Shown here: positions 1 to 9,662 of the stretch, piece by piece | How the letters are laid out: each line of letters opens with the position of its first letter | How positions within the stretch are numbered: position 1 is the first letter of the stretch | Source of the DNA: Fragilaria crotonensis | Taxonomy: Eukaryota; Bacillariophyta; Fragilariophyceae; Fragilariales; Fragilariaceae | Assembly: GCA_022925895.1 (NCBI GenBank) | Contig: JAKSYS010000548.1 | Location: 1 to 42,412 of the forward strand | Length of the DNA: 42,412 bases | Direction: 5' to 3' | Translations under genes and position numbers: made by a program | The notes under the pieces: generated by a model | What the model was told of the DNA's origin: nothing | Database searches by the model: none | The model's input: the letters and a program-made list of their open reading frames with translations, nothing else

Positions 1-191
1 AACGACGTCATTATACTCGCTCAACCTGTCACCATCCAATTTGGGATTACACAACCTGACGAAACATTACTCGAAGTCCCAGGTACTAGTAGTACTCTCT
101 TTATAGCTTACGGCACGCCCTTTGATGCGCAAAATTACACGTGAGAAATGAAGCTATCCGATCTTGAGATTGACTAGAGATGCTTCGATAT
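1..191. other. Short flank without a recognisable gene
   Basis: No coding segment is recognised. This is the 3' flank of the sulfotransferase gene that ends at 192. It contains a small GTAC/AGTACT group (about 91-103) like those in other intergenic stretches of the window. Confidence 0.5.
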
Positions 192-1517
192 TCATGACTT
201 GGCATTTTCGTCGTATCTAGAGTATCCGAGTCGGTCAAAGGAAGCACCCCACCTATGTTCTACAACCTTTCGCAACCCCGGTGGCAGTGGTGGGTGCTGA
301 TTGCGAGCGTAGGCACCGACATTTGACAATTCGGATTGCAAATGCATTTCGGTACCCTCCCACTTCCACGAAAAATGCGAATAAATGGCTCGCACCGTTT
401 CGAGTGGCTTGCTGGATAAGTCATCAAACGAGACTTCCATCAATTGGTCAGGTCGCAATAATTGTCGACCTTCCTCGTATCGATTCCAAAGTATCTCGTA
501 CTGGCGCAGGATGAATTCTTGAATCATCGCGTCTGTTGGTGTATTCATGTAGGTGTACCAATAGGTGGTGTCTGCCATGTGCGCAGCCGATCGAAAGACG
601 TCGTAGGGATTACGGTGAATGTACACGAATTCGGCGTCAGGAAAGAGCGACAGAAGCAAAGGTATCCGTGCCGTATGGACGGGGCTCTTGAGCAACAGCC
701 GTGGTGGGTGGGCTGTAGGGTTCCGCTCGGAGGCGCGAACAGTCAATCGTCGCAGCAAAAGGAGAAATGCATCTGTCCAGCGTTTTCGTGCTTGGGCTAG
801 CAATGGAGCCGGCATGAATTCATCACCCTCGGCATCGTCTCGGAACGCAAAGAAAGGTCGAAACAAAGGTTCCTGCCGCATGAAAAAGAGCAGCATGTAA
901 GGACTCGTACCAGCAGATAAGGCGTTGGTGGCGATCTCATCTTCCTGCGGTAGGTCAAAATGTAGTTTGACATTGTCCATGGGTCGATGGTCGTCCATGA
1001 CACCCGCAAACATCACTTTGCCAAATCGTTCAAACCAGAGGAAGCAGGATGGAAATCCTGAACAAAATGTGTTGCAAATTGTGAATTGATCTGTGTCCAA
1101 CGCCAAGAGACTATGAAGTAACGTCGTTCCGGTGCGAGGATGGCCGATGATGAAGACGGGGCGTGGATGAATAACAGCGCGATCGACTTTTGTCTTGTAC
1201 AACAGCCATTCTGGGAAGGCGAGGATTGAATTAACACATGCAAGCATTGTAATAACAATCAGACGTGGCCAATATGTTGTCCACTCTATATCTCGGTGCC
1301 TCTTAATCAAGATCGAGATCCAATCCTGGAGGAGTATACCGCAGAGAGGATTGTTCTTGGAGGAGAGTTGGTGCTTTGGGGTAAACTTATAGCAGCTGAT
1401 ATCATCATTGGGTTGTTGCTGATGAGTAGGCAACGTCCTCCACCGTCCATCCTCGTCGTATCGATCAAATCCATCAATCACATCAGCCGTTAATGACGCC
1501 GATGTGGAGACTGGCAT
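192..1517 (-). CDS. Sulfotransferase family protein
   Basis: A single uninterrupted frame of 441 residues starting at the ATG at 1517. The predicted role is transfer of a sulfonate group from PAPS to an unknown acceptor. A 5'-phosphosulfate-binding loop is visible at residues 124-133 (GHPRTGTTLL). The segment LLLKSPVHTARIPLLL (274-289) and the 3'-phosphate motif HRNPYDVFRS (301-310) follow in the order and spacing of the Sulfotransfer_3 type family. A hydrophobic stretch near residues 85-105 could be a membrane anchor, which would suit a Golgi or ER location; this is inference. The gene is divergent from the LRRC57-like gene, with a GTAC-rich 0.7-kb spacer between them. The acceptor cannot be read from sequence. 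Confidence 0.85.
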   Translation of the reverse strand: MPVSTSASLTADVIDGFDRYDEDGRWRTLPTHQQQPNDDISCYKFTPKHQLSSKNNPLCGILLQDWISILIKRHRDIEWTTYWPRLIVITMLACVNSILAFPEWLLYKTKVDRAVIHPRPVFIIGHPRTGTTLLHSLLALDTDQFTICNTFCSGFPSCFLWFERFGKVMFAGVMDDHRPMDNVKLHFDLPQEDEIATNALSAGTSPYMLLFFMRQEPLFRPFFAFRDDAEGDEFMPAPLLAQARKRWTDAFLLLLRRLTVRASERNPTAHPPRLLLKSPVHTARIPLLLSLFPDAEFVYIHRNPYDVFRSAAHMADTTYWYTYMNTPTDAMIQEFILRQYEILWNRYEEGRQLLRPDQLMEVSFDDLSSKPLETVRAIYSHFSWKWEGTEMHLQSELSNVGAYARNQHPPLPPGLRKVVEHRWGASFDRLGYSRYDENAKS

Positions 1518-2232
1518 GGGTGGAAATGTGAGAGATGAAATGCGGCAAACCGCACTTTCTCCAGATCAGGAGTACTACCAGTTGTACCTGATACTTTTCT
1601 GCAAATAAACCAGGGTGGACTGAAGATTTGTCAACGGTGGGGGAGTTGTGATGAGGACAGGTGGGGAGTTGGCGAAGATGTTGAAGTGCATGAGTGGCTG
1701 TTGAAGGTCAACATCGCTCCTAAACTACCAGTACAAGCTTTCGTTACCGGTGTACTCGCGTACCGACTACCGACCACACATATACTGTCACATCCCTATT
1801 ACGTAGTACGCTGTACTGTACCTCCAGTATTCAGTACTCCGTACCTGTACTTCGAGTACTGTAGTACTTGCCAGAACTTGTACCAGTACAGTACTCCGGA
1901 GCTCCAGAGTACTGTCGTAGCGCATGGGCTGCGTGCTTCATTTTTCGCGTTCGTCAAATCAGTCCTTCATGTGGTCGAAGCAATGTATCGCATACAAACA
2001 TACTAACTCCTCGGAGCACTGGCAACTTGTGAATTGTATCATAGTGAGAACAACAGAACAACACATCGCTATCAGGAACTGTTGTCAGCAAGCACCATCG
2101 TTATCCTGGTACTAGTACCTGGCTTGTTCCGAGATCCGAGACTAAGGATTGGATAGGATCAATTGATAAAGTCGGATCCTTTCGTTGCTCCATCATTGAT
2201 ATAGCCTCGAATCACAAGGGAAAGGGTTTGCC
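1518..2232. promoter_or_regulatory. Divergent intergenic region with dense GTAC cluster
   Basis: This is the spacer between the divergent sulfotransferase and LRRC57-like genes. I count fifteen GTAC tetramers between 1731 and 1912; about 0.7 would be expected by chance in 182 bp. Many lie in AGTACT or GTACNNGTAC palindromes. No coding segment is recognised. A regulatory role is inferred only from position and density. Confidence 0.55.
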
Positions 2233-3246
2233 ATGGGAAACGCTCAGCCGACTAACAAGACTGGACGAAAGGTGGTAGTACAGGTGAGGCCATCGGTGTT
2301 GTTCCACACTCGACATACATTTCAGAAGCTGAGCGCATTCTATTCTTCTCCAATATAACTTACAGAAGCTGGAGAATGCGAAAAAGACGAACGTTTTATC
2401 GCTCAGAGAGCATAAAATTGATACAATGCCAGAGCAAGTCCTTCAGTAAGTCCTGGTGCGAGTAAAGGGCATCACGAAAAAGAGAAACGACCAGCAAGTG
2501 CTAATCAGATCATTATACCTTTCCTTGCTACGTTTCCATTTCACAGAATTACCACACTCAGAACACTGGACGTTTCAAAAAACAATCTCAAGTCCTTAGG
2601 TCAGATTGATCGGCTTCCAAACCTGAAGTCCTTGAATTGCAAAGAAAATCAAATTCCCACCCTGGGTCCAATTTCCAAGTTATCCAGCCTCCAAACACTA
2701 TCGGCTGGTAGCAATTTACTGGGGAAACTCTCTGCTGATGTTTCTGAAGCTGTCCCAACTCTGCCGGCATCTTTGAAGCAACTCGCGTTGGATCACAACT
2801 TTTTTTCTAGCGTCCCAATGTCTGTGGTGTCGTCGACATTGACCAAACTAGAAAAACTCGATCTTTCGTTCAACCAGCTGGCTGTCTTGCCAGCCGATAT
2901 CGCGAATCTTGTAAGCTTGGAAGAACTCAAGGCAGATCACAACATGATTGTTTCACTCCCAGAAACCATGGGTCGATTGACCAAACTCAAGACCTTGTCG
3001 TTGAAAGGCAATTCCATATCCGTGACATCAACAATTTTCTCACCGAGGAATCCTCAACCCTTGCCAGCGTCACTCTTCACGGATACACCCTTGATTGATT
3101 TGAATTTGCATGGCAATCGATTGACCTCGACCGAACTCAATCAATTCGATGGCTTTCCAGCATTCTTGTCGCGACGGGAAAAAGTGAAGACGAAGGATTT
3201 GTATGGCGGTGCGATGACGAACTTTGACGTTTGTGGATTGGAATAA
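2233..3246 (+). CDS. LRRC57: Leucine-rich repeat protein, LRRC57-like, N-myristoylation signal
   Basis: Three exons are readable: 2233-2283, 2366-2445 and 2547-3246. They give 276 residues with GT-AG introns of 82 and 101 nt. The start ATG opens with MGNAQPTN, a glycine-2 myristoylation context also seen in animal LRRC57. Exon 2 carries KKTNVLSLREHKI, matching the LRRC57 region before the first repeat. Exon 3 holds about eight leucine-rich repeats (for example LEKLDLSFNQLAVLPADI) and ends in a basic segment like that of LRRC57. A membrane-associated scaffold role is likely from the family; no catalytic motif is present. Exon 3 alone is open from its first base, so the N-terminus depends on the two small exons, whose splice sites and frames fit exactly. 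Its stop lies 69 bp from the convergent plastid membrane protein gene. Confidence 0.85.
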
Positions 3247-3315
3247 AAGTAACTGTTCTACAAATGGAGAGTAAAATGATTGCTTACAATCGCTCTGTTA
3301 AAAGTCCACCTCTCG

Positions 3316-3723
3316 TCAACATCTTCCAGCATTTTGAATGGGACTGCAAACTCCTTCGCCATAGTCGGTCAACGACGGTATCACCACGCCAACGATTAGA
3401 AGCCCCAGTATGACCACAATCAAGGATCCCGCCACAAGTTTTGAAATGAATGGATCGGTATTGTTTTCCAATGCTCTTTCAAGATCGTACTCATCTTCGT
3501 CATCGGCGATCCCCAACTGATTACGACGTTTGGAAGTTATCTTGTTGCTAGTAGGTTTAGGAGCAGCTTGACCTTTCCTGGCCAATAATGCTACCGTTGC
3601 ATCTGCTGGGTGCCGAGATGGGAGAGCAGTTGTAACGACAAAGGCAGAGCTCGTTGTTGCTGTCCATGAAATGAGCATCAACCAGGCCAGCATGGACGCT
3701 GCAATGCACTGATGGCGCATCAT
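3316..3723 (-). CDS. Small plastid-targeted single-span membrane protein, unknown function
   Basis: A 135-residue frame starting at the ATG at 3723. Residues 1-27 form a hydrophobic signal peptide ending TTSSA, followed by FVV. This resembles the diatom ASAFAP-type bipartite plastid presequence, in which an aromatic residue follows the cleavage site. A serine- and lysine-rich transit-like stretch leads to an acidic segment (DDEDEYDLERAL, 74-85). A transmembrane helix (about 97-117) and a short tail with two cysteines follow. Plastid or thylakoid membrane location is inferred from the presequence. I do not recognise the family. The gene is divergent from the centrin-like gene, with 528 bp between start codons. 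Confidence 0.7.
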   Translation of the reverse strand: MMRHQCIAASMLAWLMLISWTATTSSAFVVTTALPSRHPADATVALLARKGQAAPKPTSNKITSKRRNQLGIADDEDEYDLERALENNTDPFISKLVAGSLIVVILGLLIVGVVIPSLTDYGEGVCSPIQNAGRC

Positions 3724-4251
3724 TATCTCACTTCTCTCGTTTCACTCGGCTGGATGCTTGTGAGGTCAACAATTCTAACATCGCAAACATCATGGGTTTG
3801 AGTTTCTCACACGTCATTCAAGCAAGTGTTGATATGTACGCCCCATACAGTACTCCGAGTGCTTGTAGTGGAGTACGTGTACAGGTATGTCAAATACCAC
3901 GTACAAGCACTACGATACTGGTAGCAAATGATTTAAATCCTCTTGTCTGGTAAATGACGGTTAAATGTTTTCTACGGTAGGCACCACGTACCAGTACCCT
4001 GTATTCTATACACGTACTCCAGTACATCCGAGAAAGGAAACGCACGCCTGCCAGCAAGTGCCAAAGCGTCTGCATGATTTATGTCGAGTTGCGAAGAGCA
4101 AGATTTCGAATGCTAAATTTCGATGCTTTTACAATGCGCGCCATTATAAGGTTCATCATCTTTCCTCATAAGTCGCTCGCCTCTCGCCACCCCTTGATCC
4201 CTTTGGAAACCGAAAGGTGAATCATAATCACTGAACTAGCACGTTGTCAAT
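3724..4251. promoter_or_regulatory. Divergent spacer between plastid membrane protein and centrin-like gene
   Basis: No coding segment is recognised. Two GTAC-rich patches (about 3836-3905 and 3985-4030) are the only visible signals. Being between two divergent starts, the stretch probably holds both promoters. Confidence 0.5.
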
Positions 4252-4835
4252 ATGGTACGTGCCAATTTTCGAGACTCTTGGCGAACAGAACCATCGACGC
4301 ATATCCATTTTCTTTTGTCTAACCTATGTCACCCACCCACACCAACGCATCACACAAACACGAAATTCAATACATCAATCTGATTCGCTAGACACACCGT
4401 TCAACAACACAAGCTGAGCTAGAAGAAATTCGTCACGCCTTTTGTCTTTTGGATTCACAAGGCAGGGGGCGAGTTTCCGTGGAAAGCATTCGCGACGCCT
4501 TGGAGGATGGATCCGAACGGTCGGCCGTTCTGTTGCAGCAGCTTGCACCACTTCACGATGACGACACCTTGAACTTGAACGAATTCACCTCATTTGTGAC
4601 GAAACGATATGATGACGAGGACGCGGATGATATGACTCGCATGTTTCGGTTGTTTGATAAAGACAAGAAGGGGTACATTGAATTCAAGGATCTCAAGCGC
4701 ATTGCCGCCGAACTGGGTGAGAATATGACCGACACCGAGCTACGAGAAATGGTGGATCGAGGGTCCAATCAGGTTCATGGCAAGGTGACTTTGGAAGAAT
4801 TTACCACTATTATGAACAAGAAGTTGTGGGCGTAA
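4252..4835 (+). CDS. Centrin-like EF-hand protein
   Basis: The first exon is proposed to be only the start codon (4252-4254), split from the rest by a 137-nt intron (4255-4391) that begins GTACGT and ends CTAG. Exon 2 (4392-4835) then reads in phase as THRSTTQAELEEIRHAF, giving 148 residues. Four EF-hand units are arranged as in centrins, but only the third (residues 90-101, DKDKKGYIEFKD) has a canonical calcium loop. Hand 1 (DSQGRGRVSVES) lacks the acidic last ligand, and hands 2 and 4 are degenerate. Centrins act at basal bodies, spindle poles and nuclear pores and in mRNA export. Pennate diatoms largely lack centrioles, so a spindle-pole or nuclear role is more likely; this is inference. 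The stop codon is 35 bp from the convergent MMADHC stop. Confidence 0.75.
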
Positions 4836-4870
4836 AAAATGACAATGAAACCTTGATGAAAAAATTCAAC

Positions 4871-5467
4871 CTACGACGACGTAGGATATTCATTCAATAC
4901 CTCTAGAACAACACTGGCAGGCGCGTGAGCGAACATGGTCGCAGGATAAACGGCGCTCCCCCAAACCGGATGAGTCAAAATCTTGCAAAATCCGGCATTG
5001 TAGGACTTATAATTCAACAAACATTCCATGCCATCCACTTCCGAGTACACCTTGTTGCGATTCGTGCTTAACATAGGGAGTCCTGAACATGGATCAATGT
5101 AGTCTGCCCAATAACCCCTGTCCCGAAGTTTTGATGCCAAGTCTTCTCCAAATTCTATAAAGACATTGAGGAGTCGATCTTTCTCGGCCTCGACCTCATC
5201 ACCAATTGCCACCAAATCTTGACGTGCGCGTTGATTGGTAGGAATGGCAAGTAAATCTCGATTGTCGTCCACCTTCATGTCGCCACTATCATCTTGGTCT
5301 GGGTGCAAATACGAGTCGCCAAATACGTGACGAAACTCACGCATCAGGGCTTTTGGGAGGGTATGCACGGAGCATTCCAAGGCGTTCGTGGATCCGGGCT
5401 CTTTGGTGATGAGACGAGGAGGTAACAGCGTTGAGGAGGTCGGTGTGGTCGATGTTGTTGTCGACAT
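4871..5467 (-). CDS. MMADHC: MMADHC/cblD-like cobalamin trafficking protein
   Basis: A 198-residue frame from the ATG at 5467. The C-terminal half matches the MMADHC family: GYWADYIDPCSGLPML at residues 118-133, then a segment ending with GFCKILTHPVWG (159-170). In animals this protein takes processed cobalamin from MMACHC and passes it to methionine synthase and methylmalonyl-CoA mutase. The diatom protein is shorter than the human one (about 296 residues) and its N-terminus, rich in serine and threonine, has no clear mitochondrial presequence. A cytosolic form serving methionine synthase is therefore plausible. MTHFR, which makes the other methionine synthase substrate, lies about 32 kb away. 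It is convergent with the centrin-like gene. Confidence 0.8.
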   Translation of the reverse strand: MSTTTSTTPTSSTLLPPRLITKEPGSTNALECSVHTLPKALMREFRHVFGDSYLHPDQDDSGDMKVDDNRDLLAIPTNQRARQDLVAIGDEVEAEKDRLLNVFIEFGEDLASKLRDRGYWADYIDPCSGLPMLSTNRNKVYSEVDGMECLLNYKSYNAGFCKILTHPVWGSAVYPATMFAHAPASVVLEVLNEYPTSS

Positions 5468-5978
5468 GATGGCGCGAATGTTTGCGGTCGTGACGATCAG
5501 CTTTGATTATTTCTCGTTGGACCATCGAGGAGACACTGATGTGGCAGCACGTACCGATGTAGATTTTATATGATGGATGGACGTGTACTGGTACGAAGTA
5601 ACCATACGAGGACCCTCGTACGCAGTACAGGAGCACACCACTCGTATGAATACCAAATACCAGTAATAATAACAGGAGTTCGTACTCTCGGAAGCTCGCA
5701 GAGACAATAATCGTGAGAAGGGGGTATGTTAGCAGACCGAACCTGTGGACGCAGGACTTGCTGATCAATCATGGACAGAAGGGAACACATTATAGACTGT
5801 TTCTCGCGTTGTTGATCCAAGCGCCAGTGACCAATTTTTCAAAACTGTGCACATGACACATGGGTGGCCTGATTTTACATCCCTTAATGATATCAGTAGG
5901 TTTTCATTAATCGAAACGCTACGTTATGATTAAATCAGATTACTCCCATTCCTTTCGAGCAGAACCGACACTACATGC
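5468..5978. promoter_or_regulatory. Upstream region of MMADHC with GTAC cluster
   Basis: No gene is recognised. A GTAC-rich patch runs from about 5583 to 5690, roughly 120-220 bp upstream of the MMADHC start. The remainder is the 3' flank of the copper amine oxidase gene on the same strand. Confidence 0.45.
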
Positions 5979-8098
5979 CTACTTCGCACAGCATCCACTT
6001 GAGAGCTTGCTTTCGTCATTTCTTTCGGGTTGCATGTTAATTGCAGGGTTTCCAGAGAAGAAGCCATCCGGTTTCAAGGTAAATCCAGTTGTCTCGCAGG
6101 GCATAACAGGGAAGTCTTCAACGCGAGGAATGTGCGTTACACCAAAGGCGTGCCATAAGACAACGTCTTCAGCTTCAATCGATCTGTTCGCCTTGGTCCA
6201 AACTGGCAAACCAGCTGGGTCTTTGGCTTGCGGGGTATACTCCCCGGCGGGATACCGTTCGGTGGGATTGTATGAGTCACCCACAAATGCGCCGCGGCAA
6301 ACTCCCCTTTAGTAGAAACTGTTGAAGCCTCCGGATGGGTCAAGAGCGGCGGCATGGCAGGACCTCGAGTGAATGGAATCAACTTGTACGCGACAGGTTT
6401 CTTGGTAATGGGATTGACCTTTCCCTCCGCGTTTGATATCTTCCAAGCACGCGCCTTTGTGGCATCGTAGATGCGTACACCCTCCTGTTCAGTCGCCAGT
6501 ACAGTTTCGACAGGTGAAAAAGCATTTCCATACGGGTTGTAATCTCCAAGCGGCTCCCGAACAACGTCAACCTCGCTAACCGTATTCTTGGTCCCATCCA
6601 CAGCCATGTCGAGGCGGGCGCAAAACATGTGCTGATGAATCTGGGAATTCACGCCTGGAGCGACCAGAGTGCCATGGGTTGGATGTTCAGGGTCTTCGCC
6701 AGCCGAAGGTAGATTGGTAGAAAGCTCACCGGAAAGGCGAATCTCGTAGTCAATAGTGCCGTCTAGCTTGAGACGCCAGTAGAAGAGGTATTCATAGTTC
6801 ACCACCGTTGCAATAGAAGAGATGACAAGCTCTCGTGACCGACGTGCTTCGTTGTGTCCATTTCGATACTCGACGTGCTTCCAAAGAATGCCATCATCTT
6901 CCTCATGCATACACACTGCCTTCTTGATGAGCTTGGGATCGCCGTTGACGTCGTTCAAGTATGCATCAAAATAATGGATGTGCCCCAAACAGTCGCATCC
7001 CAATTCCAAGGAGTTGGCACAGTAGCCTAACCCATAGTCTCCCACGTCAAAGGCGCATTTGCGGGAGTAAGGTGCACGAGGATCGGCATACGGCACAGCC
7101 ATTTCTACCAGCGATCCTCGTTTAAGGACAGAACGGCCATCAAACTCGACATCGTGCAGAACGAGGCCCTCGCGGTAATTGAAGCCTACGCGCAATGTCC
7201 AATTCTGCCACTTGACAACGTTGCCATCCGTCACTGTGAAAGAGGGTCCGTCAGGTTGGGTAATGTTAAGCGCCTTGAGGGCGTCTGAGCGCCACTGTGT
7301 CGCCAAGTAGTCGTTTGTTGACAGCAAGTCACGGTGATAGTTCACACTGAGCGCCGGGATTTTGGGAGGAGGTCTGTCCAAGCCATCGATCCGGACTACT
7401 TTGCGAGTATTGAGGTCAATGACAGGCACAATATCAATGGGGTGAGCATAATGGTTGTCCTCAAGATCGTTACCAAACATCCGTTGGTAGAGGAAGGTCT
7501 GTACCAAGCGCCGTGGTGGTTCAGTCAATGGATCAACCGGATCCGTCAAGGCATAGTCTGCTGCTTCCGCCAAATGGACGCTCCAAGGGTCTGCCGCTAC
7601 CTGCGCCATGTTCGAAATTCCATAGCGGTCCAAGAGGACTTTTCTAACTTCCGCAGATTGCTGCACGATTTCCTCCGCCAGGGCACAGTCATCCGGCGTG
7701 AACATTGGTTGAGTACCGCGTGGCAAATCAACATGTCGGGAAATTGAATGCCCATTCACATCGTCCAGAGTCACCGACAATTCAGTAGCGATCCCAGTCT
7801 TAGGGTTGAGGACGACAATTTCAGCCATGCGAGAAACGAACGTATCCTGCTCAGATTTCGGAGGCTCTTTAAGGGACACCGCAACGAAACGGATTTCGTC
7901 AAGCTGGAGGTGCGTCTTAACAAGCGACGATGCTTGAGTGATCTCGTCAGGCGTCAACGCGTGAAGAGGATGCGTTGCAGGGGTCGGAACTTGACCGGTT
8001 GACCACATTGAACGATTAGTTCTTGCCGCAACAGCGAGCCGATGCAAGAAGCGGTTCGAAGAGAGCAGCATTTTTGGGCTTCCAGTGTCAACGTTCAA
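5979..8098 (-). CDS. Copper amine oxidase (single-base frame break near the C-terminus)
   Basis: Quinone-dependent oxidation of primary amines to aldehydes with release of ammonia and peroxide. The frame from 8098 carries the TPQ precursor Tyr at about residue 435 in the consensus NYEY. The likely catalytic Asp lies 84 residues before it (FDVGDYGLG), and two copper-ligand histidines are at about 488 and 490 (HQH). The frame then breaks near 6273. The rest (YNPTERYPAGEY and, further on, the third copper ligand in THIPRVEDFPVMP) continues in another frame to 5979. One base appears to be missing between the Thr codon at 6277-6275 and the Tyr codon at 6272-6270. With it the protein would be about 706 residues, normal for the family. 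Without it the product lacks a copper ligand. An alternative start nine codons in gives an Arg-rich, mitochondrion-like N-terminus (MLLSSNRFLHRLAVAARTNR). Confidence 0.88.
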
Positions 8099-8646
8099 TA
8101 GGATGAGAGTACTCGTACCTGCTCTGAGTAATGGCCTTGTTACTCAATTGTGTGCTACCTGGTGTCGTTGTTAACCACTCGCAAAGATTTGTATGGTAAC
8201 CATGATAACATGATAACTGATAACGATGCAAACTTCTCGCAACATCAAGGAAGATTTGGCATTCTGGACGATTGTAATCCAGTACTTGTACTCCGAGTAC
8301 TACCGGTAGTACTAGTACCTGGTACCTGGTATACATACGTGGTAATAAAACTGTACCGGTACTGTGCAGCACGCGTCAGGTACTTTCACTGTCCCTCATC
8401 AACCCCCAACACTTCAGCATTTCAACGTATCACTCTGTCAATGGCATCTTCTCCTGCGTTTTTGTGTATTCATAGAGTGCAAGAGAAATCTTTTGCGTAG
8501 ATTCAATCATGGTGAAATGCTTCGCGGGTGATCGTTCCATACCGCCCCCCGGTACTGGTGGAGCCTTGCCCTACAGTATTTGTAGTACCAGGTACTGGTA
8601 CCGGTTGGACTATGAGCCACTTTTCTGTAAACTCTGTACGGATCCG
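8099..8646. promoter_or_regulatory. Copper amine oxidase upstream region, GTAC-rich
   Basis: No gene is recognised. GTAC tetramers cluster at 8105-8120, 8280-8360 and 8580-8605, several as AGTACT or GGTACC palindromes. The stretch probably contains the amine oxidase promoter. Confidence 0.45.
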
Positions 8647-8914
8647 ATTAGAATGCAGTGAAATGACGTCATGACGTACCAATCAGCATGCTCTCCGTAT
8701 GGTAGTGTCGTACTGGAGTACTGTATCACCGTAGGAAGTACATGCAGGCCTCAGTATAGTGACGTCATAAATGCAGTGAAATGACGTCATGACGTACCAA
8801 TCAGCATGCTCTCCGTATGGTAGTGTCGTACTGGAGTACTGTATCACCGTAGGAAGTACATGCAGGCCTCAGTATAGTGACGTCATAGTTGACGTCATTT
8901 CACTGCATTCTAAT
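8647..8914. mobile_element. Miniature inverted-repeat element carrying duplicated CRE/CCAAT modules
   Basis: Perfect 25-bp terminal inverted repeats lie at 8647-8671 and 8890-8914. With three mismatches they extend outward to 8637 and 8924 (35 bp each). Inside are two exact tandem copies of a 118-bp unit (8652-8769 and 8770-8887). Each unit contains TGACGTCATGACGT followed by a CCAAT box (CCAATCAG) and ends with another TGACGTCA-type site. No coding capacity is visible. A MITE is the simplest reading. No convincing target-site duplication could be defined, so the class is open. Confidence 0.7.
8652..8887. repeat. Two perfect 118-bp tandem repeats
   Basis: Unit 1 (8652-8769) and unit 2 (8770-8887) are identical by eye over their full length. 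The identity implies a recent duplication or gene conversion. Each unit spans a bZIP-type CRE palindrome, a CCAAT box, one AGTACT-type palindrome and a closing CRE. Confidence 0.85.
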
Positions 8915-8979
8915 GGAATCCGTAGTACAAGTACGTTAACGGAGAACAGAGTTCTCTCTCTAGTTGTCTAGCCACCCGA

Positions 8980-9017
8980 CGGGGTTAATTAACCCCATTT
9001 GGGGTTAATTAACCCCG
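8980..9017. repeat. Double GGGGTTAATTAACCCC palindrome
   Basis: Two perfect 16-bp palindromes at 8981-8996 and 9001-9016 are separated by ATTT, flanked by C on the left and G on the right. The whole segment can form a cruciform or bind a symmetric dimer twice. A partly similar doublet lies at 10716-10750. Confidence 0.7.
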
Positions 9018-9099
9018 TATTTGCTCATGTCGGCAATCGTTCCTGTTATCTTGTACGTCGTCCGTTGGACTTGAAACTTGGGCATTGGCTTAAGAACCT

Positions 9100-9662
9100 T
9101 ACAGTGCAGGACACTTATAAACGACACAAATTTGTTAAGAAACATCTCCCCTACCCTGGATGAAGATAAAAATATTAATCCGACAATGTGCTTCTTGATC
9201 AGATTGTTGATTGTTTCCTCGGATTACTTTTTTTTAATTTTGAGTATTGAAAGTTTTATTAAGCTCCGAAGGTGCAACATTTTTTCGCAATGGTCACTTT
9301 TTATTACATTTCTGGACGATTCAGAGAAATCTAAAATTTGGATCAAGAATTTGAAACACATTTTTTTCGAAAATACTGAAGCCTACAAATCAACCAAACT
9401 CGATCATTGTGTAGGTTCTACAGAGGTCTCAGTATAATACTACTGGAAGACCTACTGTATCGTACAGTACTAGTACGCACTGTAACCACTTTCTAGATCA
9501 CTACCGTAGTATAATCGTACTGGAATGGTGAAGACGGGCTGACAGGTTATGAGCTCAAACGTGAGTGTAGTACAACAATTGCTGTACAGTACTACAGTGC
9601 ACACTAGTTGAGAATTTGAAACAAAAATAATAATTGTCGTTTATAAAGTGTCCTGCACTGTA
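9100..9662. mobile_element. Tc1/mariner-like non-autonomous element
   Basis: Terminal inverted repeats at 9102-9126 and 9635-9660 match except for one extra T in the right arm. Both begin CAGTGCAGGACAC read inward and both are flanked by TA (9100-9101 and 9661-9662), the target duplication of the Tc1/mariner superfamily. The CAGTG end also fits that superfamily. The 559-bp interior is AT-rich on its left, has a GTAC-rich patch around 9450-9600, and shows no recognisable transposase. It is therefore a MITE or a deletion derivative. Confidence 0.65.

Noticed and set aside
9078-9437. Open frame of 119 codons in the Tc1-like element
   Set aside because: It starts outside the left terminal repeat, has AT-rich composition with no transposase motif, and looks like chance openness.
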